A stretch of DNA of 64,000 nt from Marsupella aquatica. Lineage: Eukaryota; Marchantiophyta. The DNA lies in the NCBI GenBank assembly GCA_973895155.1, contig OZ316895.1, forward strand, positions 12,834,001-12,898,000, given 5' to 3'. Position 1 is the stretch's first letter, and each line of letters opens with the position of its first letter. The position numbers were made by a program, and so were the translations under genes. The notes beneath the pieces were generated by a model. That model ran no database searches and was not told the DNA's origin. It saw only the letters and a list, made by a program, of their open reading frames with translations. This document shows positions 1 through 12,582 of this stretch, one piece after another.

Positions 1-30
1 ATGCATCTTTCCGCTCCTTTATGCACTGAC

Positions 31-3000
31 CTGTTTCTGGGAGTCAACGACCACATATGTTAAATAGAGTTTCTTTCGGGCTCTCGTCATCGCAACATAG
101 AATAGTCTTCTTTCCTCCTGCATAAAAAGTACTGAAGCCCTTGAGATCTTTTACATTTAGCGTGCCAATTACTCAACCGAGCAAGATAAGGATAACCCTA
201 CTTTTTCTCTTTCATTCAAGCCAAGATTATTGAGTAGAGAACGTTCCCACGTACCTCCAGTGACACGGAAGCCTCGCTCACAAACCCCTGTCCTTCGTGC
301 AGTAAAGGTGTTTCGGTATCATTCACCTTTTGGAAAGGAAAAGATGTTAAAGCAAGGAAAGCGACTGGCACAAAATACGATATGTAATTGGGAAATCTGT
401 CCTCAAATGTGAATCCAAAAGAATGGGTTAAGTAAGAGTGGGCTTTGACAGGCTGAATTTCTGCTCATATGAAAATCTGTGAATGGCTATTAGTAAAGAA
501 TCCCTGGAGCAAATACAAGTGAAAACATACAAGAGGTTTCATCGTGGTGGGTTTATATTACATTTCTCTGCATTAGCAGATCAGATTAAATAGAGTGAAC
601 TAATGTGCAAGTTATGAACGCCTTGACGATTTGCAAGGAAAGCTCACACATACCTTCACAATGAAGACTGTATCCCATTCCAAGCCTTTAGACTGCATCC
701 AACAACATCCAGAAACATTAGAAGGACGATGCACATTTGTTTCTACATTTGGTATACTTTGAGGTACTTATCCCTTTTCGTGCCTGTTTCCGTCATAGCC
801 TCTCTCAGGTGGGAAATTTCAAATTTTCCTTGTGACAAAGTAACACGGCCGGAAGTTCACCCTCTACGACAGCAAACATACTTTTTGTCCAGGACCAACA
901 TAATCCTTACAGTAGCAGACAGGATACAGCGTCAAACCTGATGCATTGTGGTAAGTGTCACTGAGTTCTTGTCTTCTTGTCGGCGACCTCGGAAGTTCTC
1001 TTCCTCTCTTGCTGCAAGATGGTCCAGGAAAGCTTTCAACGCAAACATAGACCCGCCCAAACTTCTGCTTTCTGTTCCAGATTCACTGTTCCCTCTGATA
1101 GCAGGGTTGAAATGGTTGGAAAGGAAATCATTGACATCATCGAGCAGAAACTCCATTATCTGCCACGAAAATCACATCGAAGAAATATATGAGTTGGCTT
1201 TACTACGGTACTAGGAGAGTGTCTTGTGGTGACATTGCTCACGAGACCACCCACTAAAACGCCTCTGGGCAAAGTGTTGGGCTTCGATTAGATAATTAAG
1301 TAATCAGAACCCAGCTGGCAATGGTGGGTTGAACTCACTGTACGTGGATCTTCATCTTCGTTCAGCAGTTTGCCTCCATCCTCCGTCACCACAGCTCTTT
1401 TATCAAATATAGGCCTCTGCTTGCAAAACTTGGCAGTACTATGGTTAGCTTGGCCGAATTGACTAAGAGTACACATCCCAATGATTTCGTCTATTTCCCA
1501 AGCTAGTGATGGCTCTACCATGACTTTAAATCCATCTGTCATTAGCAGGGGACAATAACGGGTCACATGGGAAATCAAGGACTTCTCGAACATCGTGCTT
1601 CAATTTCGTGGATAGCAGTTTAGAACTTGCACCTAAAAACGAGAAGCAACTTGCATATCTCTGGACTACTAAAGATCGAGCCTTGTTCTCAGAAGAAGTC
1701 TTTATTTTTCTTCTCCATACCTTTCTTGCCCCGTGTTATCAAAGATTTTGTGTTTGCTTACTTTTACTTCAAATCTAACGGACGAGGGGCAATTTTTTCA
1801 CCCAGCCCTGCCCAAACTAAAAATTTGAAATGCACACAACGAAACTCCAAAGCGCACTTGCTTGACTATCCCGGCCGGGTAAAACATAACAAGGTGAGCA
1901 TGGAGGTTTATATCCCGAGTGCCAGAGTTACCTACCACAGTTTTTCCGTACGATCCATGGACGACTGCATTATGCATGCATTTTCTACACGCTTACGTGA
2001 TCTTCATTACTGTGGCTCCAGGGCAATGCTAGAATCCGATCTCAGTCTATGGCTGTCATGAAAAGCAACGATAGAGACTCCATAAAACAAGATTGGCAAT
2101 GTACCGAGCGACATTATCAGGCAGATTGTTGAATGTATGGTTCCAAATGTAGCCGAGAAGTGCACCTGGGCCAACAAAGTTGCTGCCGTAGTGACAACTG
2201 CTGATAAAGATTGCTCCTAAGATTACACATCGAATGTGCACCATATCAGTGACTTGAAGTACATGTGACACAGAGAAAATCGGCGTAACCATTCTCTTTT
2301 CCCTAAATGCGGAAGACATCTAAACAACACCGGCTTGTGATTTTAATCACAACTCACAGATGAATTAATAGAACGGGAGCAGAAAATCTATCTTGTGATT
2401 TTATCTACATTGAAAATGAATTGACACAACGGGAGTAGCGAATCGGTCCAACGTAGCCGTAATATTTCATGAAACAAACCAGGAAGACAATGGTGTGTTC
2501 CAGTTTCTGGCAAAAGTTTATACAGAATCTTACCTTGGATACTACATGGGCCAGCGTTCGAAGAGATGATAGTACCTTCTTCCCTAGACCAAGTTGTCGC
2601 CTGGACAAAAGGAAACCGGAAACCTGGCTCTGATCAGACGTGTGGTGCACCGAAATTATGAAGTGTAGCAAGCAAGAGTCAACTACTGTGTCGGGTAAGT
2701 TGAGGGAAAGAATGGCAATTGAGGCGTAACGTAGGTCCAGGCAAGGAATGGGGAAATAACCTGTTGAATGTGCCCGAGACCTTCGCAGAGAATATCTCTG
2801 CTGCAGATTGGAGAAAGTCACAACCATTGCCTTTTGCTATTTTTTCTACGTACTCCAGTACCTGGTCATCAAAACCAAGGGCGTGCACTGAAATTTAATA
2901 TAGACATTCAGTTACAAACTATACTTGGAATTGTTTTTTGAGTCCACGTTTCACGAAAGCTCTCAGAATTCAAAATTCATTCTCAGTAATACCTTCTTTG

Positions 3001-6000
3001 TCTCAGATTTGTCCCCAGAGTACAGGGCTTTAAATGCTCTCTTCGAGAATATAGGTTTTCTCCCTGGTATGCCTGTCCACAGCAATGCAGTAATATTCTT
3101 GATGACCTGCAGGGGGAGGTCGCAGTTACCGTGTGTGTTTACAAAACAGGAACTCTACGAAGCGAGTAGCTTCAAGAAGAAAAGCTTTTTGCAGACACAA
3201 AACGTACGCTAGCTGCCAACCAAGGAAGTTCCTACGAAATCAGAAACTCTACAGATCGAAGGTGTGGTGAGCCGGAGTTCTAACTCACCTTTTTCCTATA
3301 GAAGGCAACACCATGTACATTGAAAGGAATCTTGCGAGCCCGAAAGGCAGCTTGAAAACTTTTCCCTGTCACCTGTAGAGAATACACAAATGTGACATAG
3401 ACCGCTGTCGAGGGCCACCGCGCAAGAATAGGTAAGTGGCAGTTTGCCACCTTTTGAATTGGTGTACCTTCATGACAATTCATCGCTATCATTCAAGTAT
3501 CGCCTACCTGATAATCGAGTGACCTAACACCTTCCTCAAGTAGGAGGTTGTCCTTACCTGGCGACGATAAAGCACTGCAGTATTGCCATACAAAAAGCCA
3601 TCGGAAGATGTGCTGTTCATCAAGATGTAGTCAGCAACCAGGGCACATTGAGCTGGATCATTCCTACATTCCTTGATTTCTATCTGGTGTGGGTCAAGGA
3701 GAAATATGGCATATACCAGGAACTGATCAGCCTATCTCGGGATGCAGGACATGTAGCTCTAGAATGAGATCCTCAGAAGTAATTGTGCTAGGATACTTTG
3801 TCCCCCAGTTTGTTATCTGTGAAGGGTTGCTTTGATTGGTAGCTCTTGAAATTGTTCTTAATAAGGGCAGACGCAGCCTCGACAATACACCTCGTAGATC
3901 GATAGTTTTGATACAGTCTGACCTGCAGCAAGACGGTAGAGCATAGCGGGGCCATTATTGTCGAACCGTTCTCCCATGAGGAAACACATTTTGTGCAAAG
4001 AACCAACCCTGCGGGACCCAAGCTAGCATTTGAAATGATAAGACTAACGGCGTATAGGAATACCTCTTTGTGACCAGGAAAATCTCTGCGGAATGATTCA
4101 AATCCTGACGAATTAGCTCCATTGAACCCAAAGATTGACTGCAAGCACCAACCCAAAGATCACTTCACTAATACAGACATGATAATTATCATAAACCATT
4201 ATAGTTCGGAAGAATGGCATATTGACAGGTACAACATCGTGACCTACCTACAACTAATTCTGATCGTCTTGTCTCTATGAAGTTTTTGTTCTGTAATAAC
4301 ATATTCTTATAAAACGTTACCTGATCATCATCTCCAACAATTGTAATCCTGTTGTGAGAAGCCAGGAGCCTCAAGAAACAGTACTGCATAGTGCTGGTGT
4401 CTTGAAACTCGTCCACGAGGATACAAGTCCACGTTTTTTTGCATTCTTCGAGGACTGCCGTTCACCACAAGCAATTTGCACATAAAACAAGTACCAAATA
4501 TAATGCCGTTAAGGGAGAAACTACGATGTTTTAGAGGAATTTCAATTGATTGTTCGTTTCAAGTCATGGCTTCCCGATAGATTTCAAGAAACTCAAAGTC
4601 TCATCTCAAAGAATATAAAAACTGTGTCTCCTACCTGTACTGATCCCTAAGGTGATCTGTCCCACGCCACCCAAAGTGGATACACTTACAGCCTAGTCAC
4701 TAGGACTGTCATAAAGTGATTCTAGTATACTCCTGGACATATAGTGATATGACGTGCATTCTAGCAATATCAAATAGGTTTGAGACATTCTGGGGATAGA
4801 CCTTCCTGACGATCTTTCAGGAGATTCGCAGCGAAGGTGATGAAGTCGTGGTAGTCCAGCGCATCACATGCTGCCAAAGTTTTCTCATAATTTCTCAGGA
4901 CAGCAGCCTGGGAGAATATTGAAGTTTGTCAGAACAAATTACAAGAACAATACAATATATCAGAATGATGAACCACTTGACGTCGAAAATTGCCAGACGA
5001 ACCAACCCCAAGTGCGTTGCCAGCCTTTTCATAATCGTCAGATGTCTTCCCAGCACATTTAGCCTGCAAAGCATCAGAAAGAGACGAACACAATCAAACA
5101 AATATGTAATGCATAGTTTGCTCATATAAATCAAACATCATGATCTGAAAGAGAAGGGAATTGGGCAAACAGACAATCAGGGACCATAAGGGTTCACTCC
5201 AGATAATCGGTTTTTAGGACAAGTCCTGCATTCACAGACTACATAAGAGGTGAAAGGGGTAGTCTACCAACGTTTCGAGCTGTAAAAGTGCTAGAATCTG
5301 CCAATTTCTTTGGTTGTTCGGGGGAGCTTACCTGTGCAACAAACTGCTGCCATTTTCTCGCTTTGTCTTTCCAGATTGATGGGTTATCATTGCCTGTATG
5401 TGTCACAGCCTGCTCCTCACCCAGGCCAGCTTTTTTACTTGCTTTGAGCTCAGATGTTGCAATCCTGGTAGCCTCTACCACAGCTTTCCTTTGCTGTCCA
5501 TGTGCGAAGATCAAGAACTCAGAAGTTCGTCCCAACCTGTAAGCAAGCTCCAAACACTAATAAATATCTGCCTCTAAGACAAGGAATCCCATGACAATTC
5601 TTCTATCTGAGCTACTACGAAATCCAGTTCAGGAGTAACTTAACGAATTTTTCTTCACGCTTAGGTCACCTAAACCACGGTTACACTAACAAAAGACAGT
5701 CAAAGCTTCCTATTTTCATTCTTAGAAGCACGGGATCACTCTAAACATTACCGTGAGATGAAGAAAAGGCCTTGTTATTGGTCTGATCATGGATACCAAG
5801 GCAGATATGAACTATTGTGTAAGCTCTCCCTAAATTGAGGAGGGCCCTACGAGACATGGGCGAAGAGTAAAGAATACTTCATGACTTACTTATCAGCGTG
5901 TGATCGACAAAGCTGCAAACAAAATGAGTGGAAAGTGGTAATCATCAGTTCCTTGGAAAGTGTTTTTCCAACAGCTGCTGCGACTCTTTCCCTCATTTCA

Positions 6001-8064
6001 GTGGCGGCAGCAGTCGTAAATGTCATGGCCAAAATGTTGGTTGGTTCGACGCCCTGAACAACAACCCCGGTCAATTTCTTCAGGTCATAGCAATGCTCCA
6101 ATAATAGACCATATTCTTAATGGATGCAGATCAAGGATGCCCCTTCACTGACCTCCTCCATCAAAGTCAGCAGGCGCGCAACCATTGTTGATGTCTGTAA
6201 CACAACGACCAGGATAACGTTCAAGTAATTAGAGTTTTGTCCTTGAACTTTGTACACACAGCACATTTCAGAAACAAGGCACCAATGAAAATTGTTCAAA
6301 AACTTTCATGGATTTGGAATTCTGAAACCTTTCCACTTCCAGGTCCAGCCAGAATAAGTAGTGGCTTGGTTGTATCGCTGGTTGCTGCTTCTCTCTGAGA
6401 TGCGTTCAATTTCTGCAGGTGGGGTGGTACTGCCGGTTTCAACATTACTGAATCTGTCGTACAAGGACGTGCATCACCTCCAGCTGCAGTACTTAATTGA
6501 CCACTAACACTCGAATATCCACAACCAATGGCCAAGTGTGATTCAACGTTTGAATTTGCAGTCAACGCTGACTGTGATCTGTCGAACACCTCTGAAACGG
6601 GGATTGAAGTCTGCGGACAGCTTCGAGGGTTTCCTTCCTTTCTGGGTGAAACCTCGGGAGACAGCTCTTTTGGTGCCGTTGTTGGTAGAATTGGATGCCC
6701 TCGCCCCTCATCAGTTCCTTCCGTTTGAAGCTCATCTTGGACGGATTCGACCCCCATTTCGAAAAAGGGAAAATTTGGAGGCTGCAGCCTGCCCTCCTTA
6801 TTGCAACTCTTTTGTTGACAAAGTGTGTCAATCTCCTGCAGTAGTGCCTCATCAAAGGTTTGGGAGAGACCTTCGGTGATACCATCTTGCCCAGTGCTTT
6901 CGGTGACTTGTGCATTGGCCTCTAGCGGAAGACCTAGAGTTGATTGACGATTGGCTGAAGAAGATACGCTCAAAGTTGGGAAAGAGTTACGGTCTTGACG
7001 ATCGCTATGACTGTTTTCTTTCATAACAGGCATTGGAGCGGATTCGAAGAAGGCTCTACTAATACTCATGGCACTGTGTGGCGGACTCGAAAACAATTGG
7101 ACCCTCTGTGTGTTTTGCTGTACGTCTGTCAGCGCCTTCCTCTGCAACATTCCACAAGGAGAGGGACCGTTGTTTATCTTCTTCATAGCAGGGCTCCTGC
7201 ATGACAAACGGGTTAATGTATTACTTCGAGGACGAGATAAGAGAAATTGACATATTTTGAGATGGGGAGAATTCTCCCCTGTGGAAGGTCTCTCAAAATA
7301 TATCTCAACGCTAATGAGCAAAACGTAGAATGGAGTATGATCAATCGCTGCAGCGAACCTTGCCATCTGTAGCATGTCGTTCGGAAATCGTTTTCAGTGG
7401 CCATTGTCATGACGTCAGAGAGGGCAGCAAACGGGTACAAACTACCGAAACAACCAAAATGCGTAGAGCAATTCAGCCATTCAGGGCGTCCGAAAACGAA
7501 TTATTCTCATTCATTAATTGCCTCTTTCTCTTCGATTACTGCGTCCATCTGGAGGTCTTCGCAAAAATTCTTTGCGGGGGAACTTCGTCATTCGTACCTT
7601 CCAGGAGATGAGTGATATCAACGTTTTTCAAATTGTTTATTTGTATATTGGATTGCAATTCTTGCCTCATAACCAGCAAAACTAAACTTTCCGGCTAAAG
7701 CCATCACCTTCAAAAATTACAAATGTTTATACTCGTCGAACAAGCTTCACTAAATCAAGCGAGCGGCGATTAGTCGGGAACGATGCTCTTCATTGTCGAG
7801 AAGAATCTAGCTTCGACAAGTGAAACGGACCAAAATAGAGGATATGTTGTACCTGAAATCTGGGGAAGGGATTGTCGAACTGTCGAGAGAAAATAGTCCA
7901 GTTGCGGAACGAGGTGTGCATGTCGTCGATGAAAGAGGAAGAGGAGGACTAGGACTATTGGCATTCATTTGAGAGCGCTTCCGATCCCGAATTATTTTTG
8001 CCTGCTTGAAATTCTGAGAGATGCGCTCTCGTTGCTCAGGCGTGAGCTGCCTCCCCATATCCAT
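31..8064 (-). CDS. SRS2/UvrD-like ATP-dependent 3'-5' DNA helicase, 3' end outside window
   Basis: Superfamily 1A helicase of the plant SRS2-like type, expected in the nucleus to unwind DNA and strip recombinase filaments during repair. Twenty-one exons read leftwards: 8064-7853, 7196-6329, 6194-6153, 6053-5890, 5536-5332, 5063-5007, 4907-4802, 4454-4321, 4138-4064, 3922-3797, 3683-3558, 3372-3289, 3106-2993, 2861-2781, 2623-2534, 2216-2166, 1416-1339, 1159-938, 692-654, 326-255, 117-31. They join in frame to 1011 codons. Visible motifs in order: N-terminal [13 protein letters not shown]; Walker A GPGSGKTST, split by an intron after the Lys; [14 protein letters not shown]; Walker [39 protein letters not shown]; and [11 protein letters not shown], whose Arg is the usual motif VI finger. 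The start is ATG at 8064 or the next in-frame ATG at 8058; the codon at 8079 is GTG. The exon starting 2861 was preferred over an acceptor at about 2891 because only it keeps frame. The C-terminal tail is missing at the window edge. Confidence 0.93.
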
Positions 8065-8690
8065 GACGGGCGGCCGCACCTTTCGTGAGCAGATTCACCG
8101 AAACGAAACAAAAGGCGTCCAATGCAACCGATGAAGCATGTCAATCAAGTAGGCACGAGCAGAAACCGAGCCCAGATCCCAACCGCAAACTCCACTGAGT
8201 GTATACTTCACTGCGACGGAGAGTATAGCAGCCATTTGAGAAATCATCCAAGAAAGGACGAAAGGGTAAAAAAATTCATTGTAAGCTGACTACTCGATGA
8301 CCAACGTGATTGTAAAATTGTCCATTACATCCTCCAGATCCTCGGTATTGCACCTACAAAAAGACTCCGGAGCCCTTCACAGATGTCAACATTCCCCATT
8401 CCTAGTACAGTAAAGGGACTCGACTGCTCCAAGCAATCGTAGCTTTCTTCGATGACAACAACAATTCACTTCATCATATTGAAATCGCCACAATGTCGCA
8501 GCTTTACAGCCTCCTGTCAATCGCAACGAAGTTCCGGGTGCACTTCGATCGGTAAATGCCTGGAGGACTTACGCTGTCATGGATTCGTTAATTTAGGCCG
8601 TGCGTCCTCGAAGAATCTCTGTAATTCTCCATTTACGGGTCACAGGAGTGTTGTGCTAAATTTGTATTTTGGAAATTAAAACAATCCTCC
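8065..8690. other. Upstream region of the helicase gene
   Basis: About 630 bases without a convincing ORF, lying 5' of the helicase start on the minus strand. Its promoter and 5' UTR should be here. I see no clear TATA box or other site I can defend. Confidence 0.4.
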
Positions 8691-8699
8691 GTGGGAAGA

Positions 8700-9300
8700 C
8701 CTTCGAACAATCTTGTGAACTCAAACCGTTGATGGAACAACGCAGTAGCTCCGTGAACAATTCCTGTGAACTCAAAGCATTGATGAAACATCGCAATAGC
8801 TCCGTGAAAACCCTTCAAACAATCCCTGTGAACGCAAACCAGAGATCGATCAACGCAGTAGGTCCGTGGGAAAACCTTCGAACAATCTCTTGAACGCAAA
8901 CCACCAATGGAACAACGCAATAGCTCCGTGGGAAAACTTTCGAGCAATTCCTGTCAACTCAAACCATTGATAGAAAACCGTAGTGAGCTCCGTGACAAAA
9001 CCTTGGAACAACTCCTATGAACTCAACCCATCGATCAAAAAACGTCGTAGCTCCCTGAGAAAACCTTGGAACAATTCCTGTGATCTCTACCCATTAATCA
9101 AAACGACGTAGCTCCGTAAGAAACCATTCGAGCAATTCCTGTGAACGCAAACCACTGATCAAAAACCATAGTAGCTCCCTGAGAAAACCTTGGAACAATT
9201 CCTGTGAATTCAAACCACCGATAAAAAAATCGTGGTAGCTCCACGAGAAAACCTTCGAGCGATTCCCCGTGAACGCAAACCATTGATCGAACAACGTGCA
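8700..9300. repeat. Minisatellite, about ten units of 61-66 bases (first one shorter)
   Basis: A block containing TGTGAACTCAAACC, then CAACGTAGTAGCTCCGTG, then AAAACCTTGGAACAATTCC recurs about ten times. The TGTGAAC-like mark falls near 8714, 8765, 8827, 8889, 8952, 9016, 9079, 9140, 9203 and 9269. Units differ by scattered substitutions, so the array is not freshly expanded. Many units are close to 63 bases, so parts stay open on the minus strand as a 21-residue repeat containing FAFTGI/FEFTGI. No start, splice signal or known domain supports a real protein. Confidence 0.85.
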
Positions 9301-9880
9301 ATTGTGTATGATCGATGGAGAGGAGAACTCCGTGCTCAAGATCGACAAACGGTGGTTGGATTGGACTCTACAGGAGAGACAGCACAGTGGAGACACTTTC
9401 TGAGTTAGTTTACAGGAGATCATTTTTGAAAAACGAGAGGGCGGGAGAGTGAGGCTTCAAGAGGACGCTACCACTATTTCTCTAAGTGCAAGGCCTCGGG
9501 CCGAAGGCTCGTATGTGCACTTATCCAATCAGCACATTGCTATTTTATATCCACTGTACTCTACAGGAGGTCCATATCTTCTCTCTCACGGCATCTCTCT
9601 CACGGCATTTCCTTACAGTGGACGTTTTTACTCCCCTGCGCCAGTCAACCCACAGCTCGAACCCTGTCGCCGCTTTCGGAACATCACCAGAGTATCGTTT
9701 CATAAAAGAAAATTAAATTCAGGAAGGTTATACTGTAGCTTCCGCTCTTAAACACGGACGTATCAGTGTCTCAAGCATTCAACTATACATGTATCTGTAT
9801 AAATAATTCGCGATTCCGAATCGCGAATTAGAAGCAAACTGAACCGAAGTCGAGCGATGGATCGCGAATGAGCCGTCGAG
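9301..9880. other. Intergenic stretch with one satellite-like monomer
   Basis: No supported gene. At about 9808-9875 there is a sequence with CGCGATTCCGAATCGCGAATTAG and GATGGATCGCGAATGAG motifs. It matches the monomers of the array at 23101-23495 and lies directly left of the duplicated NFXL1-leader segment. Confidence 0.5.
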
Positions 9881-9990
9881 GAATTGTTGCGTAGCATCAA
9901 CCATCTGATCTACAGAGTTCGGAAGAAGCAGCAAGGAATTGTTGCGTAGCATCAACCATCTGATCTACAGAGCCGGACGGTTCGGAGGAA
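9881..9990. repeat. 55-base direct tandem duplication
   Basis: A 55-base unit starting GAATTGTTGCGTAGCATCAA and running through CATCTGATCTACAGAG is present at 9881-9935 and begins again at 9936. The second unit runs on into the long copy of the NFXL1 leader. The same start occurs once at 25039, with CAGCAACC for CATCAACC. Confidence 0.8.
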
Positions 9991-10431
9991 GGAGCAGGAA
10001 TTTGTGTTTTGGGACGGGGAGCTCGTTTTCTTGCATTAGACTTGGGAGATTGTGTCTTCCATCTCCATTGTGAAATGGTTTTAGGCAGAAGCAGCGTCGG
10101 CACTCATCCTGTATGTGACCAGAGCCTTCCAGTTTAGGGTGTGGATTTGGTCAGTAATTAATCGGGTTATCTGAAAGATTGCTCTTACGTTGTGAACTCT
10201 TCTAGCCGACAGGAGGTGGTCGTTTATCTTCATTAAGGTTTCAATTTGGTTATTCTTGCGTGGAATATGCAATACGTTCTGATCAGGTTCACCCCGAATT
10301 CCTGTCCTTGTAGATCACTCGGCGAGTTATCGACAAGCCATTTCACCTAAGATTGTGGGCAGCTTGTGAACGTGAGGGTGAGAACAACTTGTGAGACTAC
10401 ACCGTCATTGCGCATGCAGGAGTAGTGGATC
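9936..10431 (+). repeat. Copy A of the NFXL1 leader segment (direct repeat of 25039-25524)
   Basis: Nearly 500 bases match 25039-25524 in the same orientation with few substitutions and small indels. Shared landmarks include GAGCCTTCCAGTTTAGGGTG, GTCGTTTATCTTCATTAAGG and CACCCCGAATTCCTGTCCTT. Identity stops at GGAGTAGTGGATC: the right copy continues into the NFXL1 start, while this copy continues into unrelated sequence. It is a detached leader or promoter copy with no coding sequence behind it. Confidence 0.88.
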
Positions 10432-11037
10432 TACACTAGAACATGTCCCCTGCATCTTGAGAGAGTGTGTCTCTTGCTCTTTACGCCCAATCCCAAGTCC
10501 ATTGTCCCTAGTGCTGGGTCCATCCTCTTCCTCTTTGAGAGAGTCCCTACCCTGTTTGACCAACCACTGAGGGCCAGGTTCCATGGGCCAGGGGTAGGGA
10601 GTACGGTCACTCCCTCTGACATTAACTAGGGCCCAAATACACCATATGCCAAGGTGTATATAGTATTTTAAAAATATGAATTTTGACTCAGGAGCCAATG
10701 AGAATGCCCTATACTGTTCTTATACAGGGACAGGGGGTACCCCTGAAGTTTAAGAGGGAGTGTGAGGGAAAACCATACTCCTTGATACAGTATTTGTACA
10801 CCCCTCAATCCCTGGAAAAGCTGCAATCTTATTGACTTAAAAATTCTGACAGCATCCGTACTCTTTACTCCCAGCCCCATGGAACCTAGCCCTGAGCATC
10901 GCGCCCAGCCCCCCCCTCTTCCGGAGAGTCCAGGCACACTCATAGCACTCGAGGTACTCTAATCACTACGACTTGTTGGATTTGCGGCACACTAATTTCA
11001 AGATTCAAGTTCTGTTAATGTTTATGTGTTTGAAATC
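10432..11037. other. No gene recognised
   Basis: About 600 bases right of leader copy A. Short open frames on the minus strand (about 10431-10943) have no recognisable domain and no start context. GGGACAGGGGGTACCCC-like G/C runs occur near 10730. Nothing firm. Confidence 0.3.
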
Positions 11038-11610
11038 ATGAATTCTTTACGTATTGGACATTTTTATAAAGTGTGCGCTACATATCCATTTGAGTTGAAC
11101 ACAGTTTCTCCATTGAAGTCACATCCAATTCCTCTCATGGATTCTCCCGAGAAAAGCCAACCAATTCGCATCTCGGAGGACTTCAATATTTGGTTTGGTA
11201 ACAAAGTGGCTAAAGCACATTCGTGCTATCTAGTGCAATTTGATCCATCCGATAGTGTCGGTGTTATTTTTTTGGGTACTTCATCTCCTATACACTCCCA
11301 TCTCTTTGTCCGTGTTTATTCAGCACGAGTAGGAGGTCTAGAGGCTCCTCCTGATTCTCTGCTCACCGATCCTCCAAACTCATTTGATGAGTCGTTTTAC
11401 CTTAACATTAGTCACCCTCTTCGCGTGCACCTAGAATATGTACTGGCAAATCAGTCTTTGAATACCCTAAGGAGGGCAACATTGCCTATGGGACCCCCAC
11501 CTGTGAGTACTTGGGATTTTGTTCAACACCCTACATTTTCACAAGGTGTTCGGCTTGACTCAAGATCAACAAGAGTGTTTGGGCCTTACATAAGTCTTAC
11601 CAACAGGTGA
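11038..11610 (+). CDS. Hypothetical protein, possible first part of a gene convergent with the Rep gene
   Basis: Open frame of 190 codons from ATG at 11038; the open frame extends 5' to a GTG at 11026. I do not recognise the family. The product has a hydrophobic and polar mix (SEDFNIWFGNKVAKAHSCYL, GVIFLGTSSPIHSHLFVRVY) with no signal peptide or membrane helix. It ends at a TGA that overlaps a good splice donor (ACAG|GTGAGA, 11605/11606). It may therefore be an exon, with the next open frame (11607-12230) belonging to the same unit. It runs toward the minus-strand Rep remnant and could belong to the same mobile element; that is inference from position only. Confidence 0.4.
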   Translation: MNSLRIGHFYKVCATYPFELNTVSPLKSHPIPLMDSPEKSQPIRISEDFNIWFGNKVAKAHSCYLVQFDPSDSVGVIFLGTSSPIHSHLFVRVYSARVGGLEAPPDSLLTDPPNSFDESFYLNISHPLRVHLEYVLANQSLNTLRRATLPMGPPPVSTWDFVQHPTFSQGVRLDSRSTRVFGPYISLTNR

Positions 11611-12230
11611 GACCTAGGAGGAGCTTCGATTTTTTGGGGATTTCTGATTCTGGGCGAGAAGGAGATGGTGGAGGAGTAGGTGGCACGGGTGGTCGCAGGA
11701 GTGCAGGTGGGAGCGGTTTTGGATCAGGTGGTGGTGGACTGGGAGTTGACAACACGTCAATGATGGTAACAAACTTTAGTAAAACTGATGATGCTCCTTG
11801 GGGTCGGATTGGGGGTTTTCGAGTTGGTATTGACATTCCTCTGGTGACTGAGGGAGTGAATGATTCAGATGAGGATGACGAGGATGAGGACAAGGGAGGA
11901 TTTGCTCCTGTCCTTGATGGAAAGATGGTTGTGACGGATTTTCAACCTTGGTTGGCCCTTAATTCTGACAAGTTATGTGGTCTACTGGGGGTCTACTGTC
12001 TTGCAGTCCGCCTGTATTGTAGCAGATTGAAAAAATTACCGACATTGCTATATGGTGAACCCTACTTACATTTTTTTCCCAATTTTTTTTTCAAAATCAA
12101 ACTCTTAATGTGCTCTTGCAGTAAGGCATTTCTTAAAATTATTGCCTTATTTACTATTTTGAAACCCCTTTGCAAAAACAAAAAAATCTTTACTTTTCAT
12201 TTAATTGTTTACCCCTCTAAGAAAAATTAA
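11607..12230 (+). CDS. Hypothetical Gly-rich/acidic open frame, possible downstream exon
   Basis: The open frame begins directly after the previous one in another frame and lacks an ATG until 11759. It encodes a Gly-rich stretch (GGGVGGTGGRRSAGGSGFGS) and an acidic patch (DSDEDDEDEDKGG), then VVTDFQPWLALNSDKLCGL and an AT-rich low-information tail. The Gly and acidic tracts suggest an unstructured protein segment. True exon limits are not clear; the tail after about 12050 is probably non-coding. Confidence 0.3.
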   Translation: MRPRRSFDFLGISDSGREGDGGGVGGTGGRRSAGGSGFGSGGGGLGVDNTSMMVTNFSKTDDAPWGRIGGFRVGIDIPLVTEGVNDSDEDDEDEDKGGFAPVLDGKMVVTDFQPWLALNSDKLCGLLGVYCLAVRLYCSRLKKLPTLLYGEPYLHFFPNFFFKIKLLMCSCSKAFLKIIALFTILKPLCKNKKIFTFHLIVYPSKKN

Positions 12231-12582
12231 AGGTTGTATTTTACCCATATCCATAAATCCCAAACAATGTAGGTAATTTGTTTTCCCGACTTTTCACACA
12301 AACCAGCTCCATGTAATGTAGGGTTGGCTTTGAGAAGTTTATGGACTAGCTCCATGCAATGTACGTAATTTGTTTCCTCTACATTTAGTTCTAACCAAAT
12401 TTCTAAGGGATGGCTTGCAAATTTATAGGGTTTAAATCAGCATCTCAAGAACTTTGTCAGTGAATTGAACCCTGAACTGTCCAACGGACAGTCTTCCAAG
12501 CAAAGTACCCCACCCCCCACCCTTTAACCCCACACCCCCTCTCCTTAACTCAAATAGAAAGCAATGTAATCAAAATTTTCCA
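12231..12582. other. Intergenic region between convergent frames
   Basis: About 350 AT-rich bases between the plus-strand unknown ORF and the end of the minus-strand Rep remnant. The phrase ACTAGCTCCATGCAATGTA at 12344-12362 partly repeats CCAGCTCCATGTAATGTA at about 12303-12320. There is a C-rich run near 12505-12540. No gene seen. Confidence 0.35.

Noticed and set aside
6528-7250. Plus-strand frames over the large second helicase exon
   Set aside because: They are reverse shadows of a coding exon supported by motifs and phase.
10405-10943. Minus-strand open frames of 63-97 codons right of leader copy A
   Set aside because: No domain, no ATG in good context, and composition not convincing.
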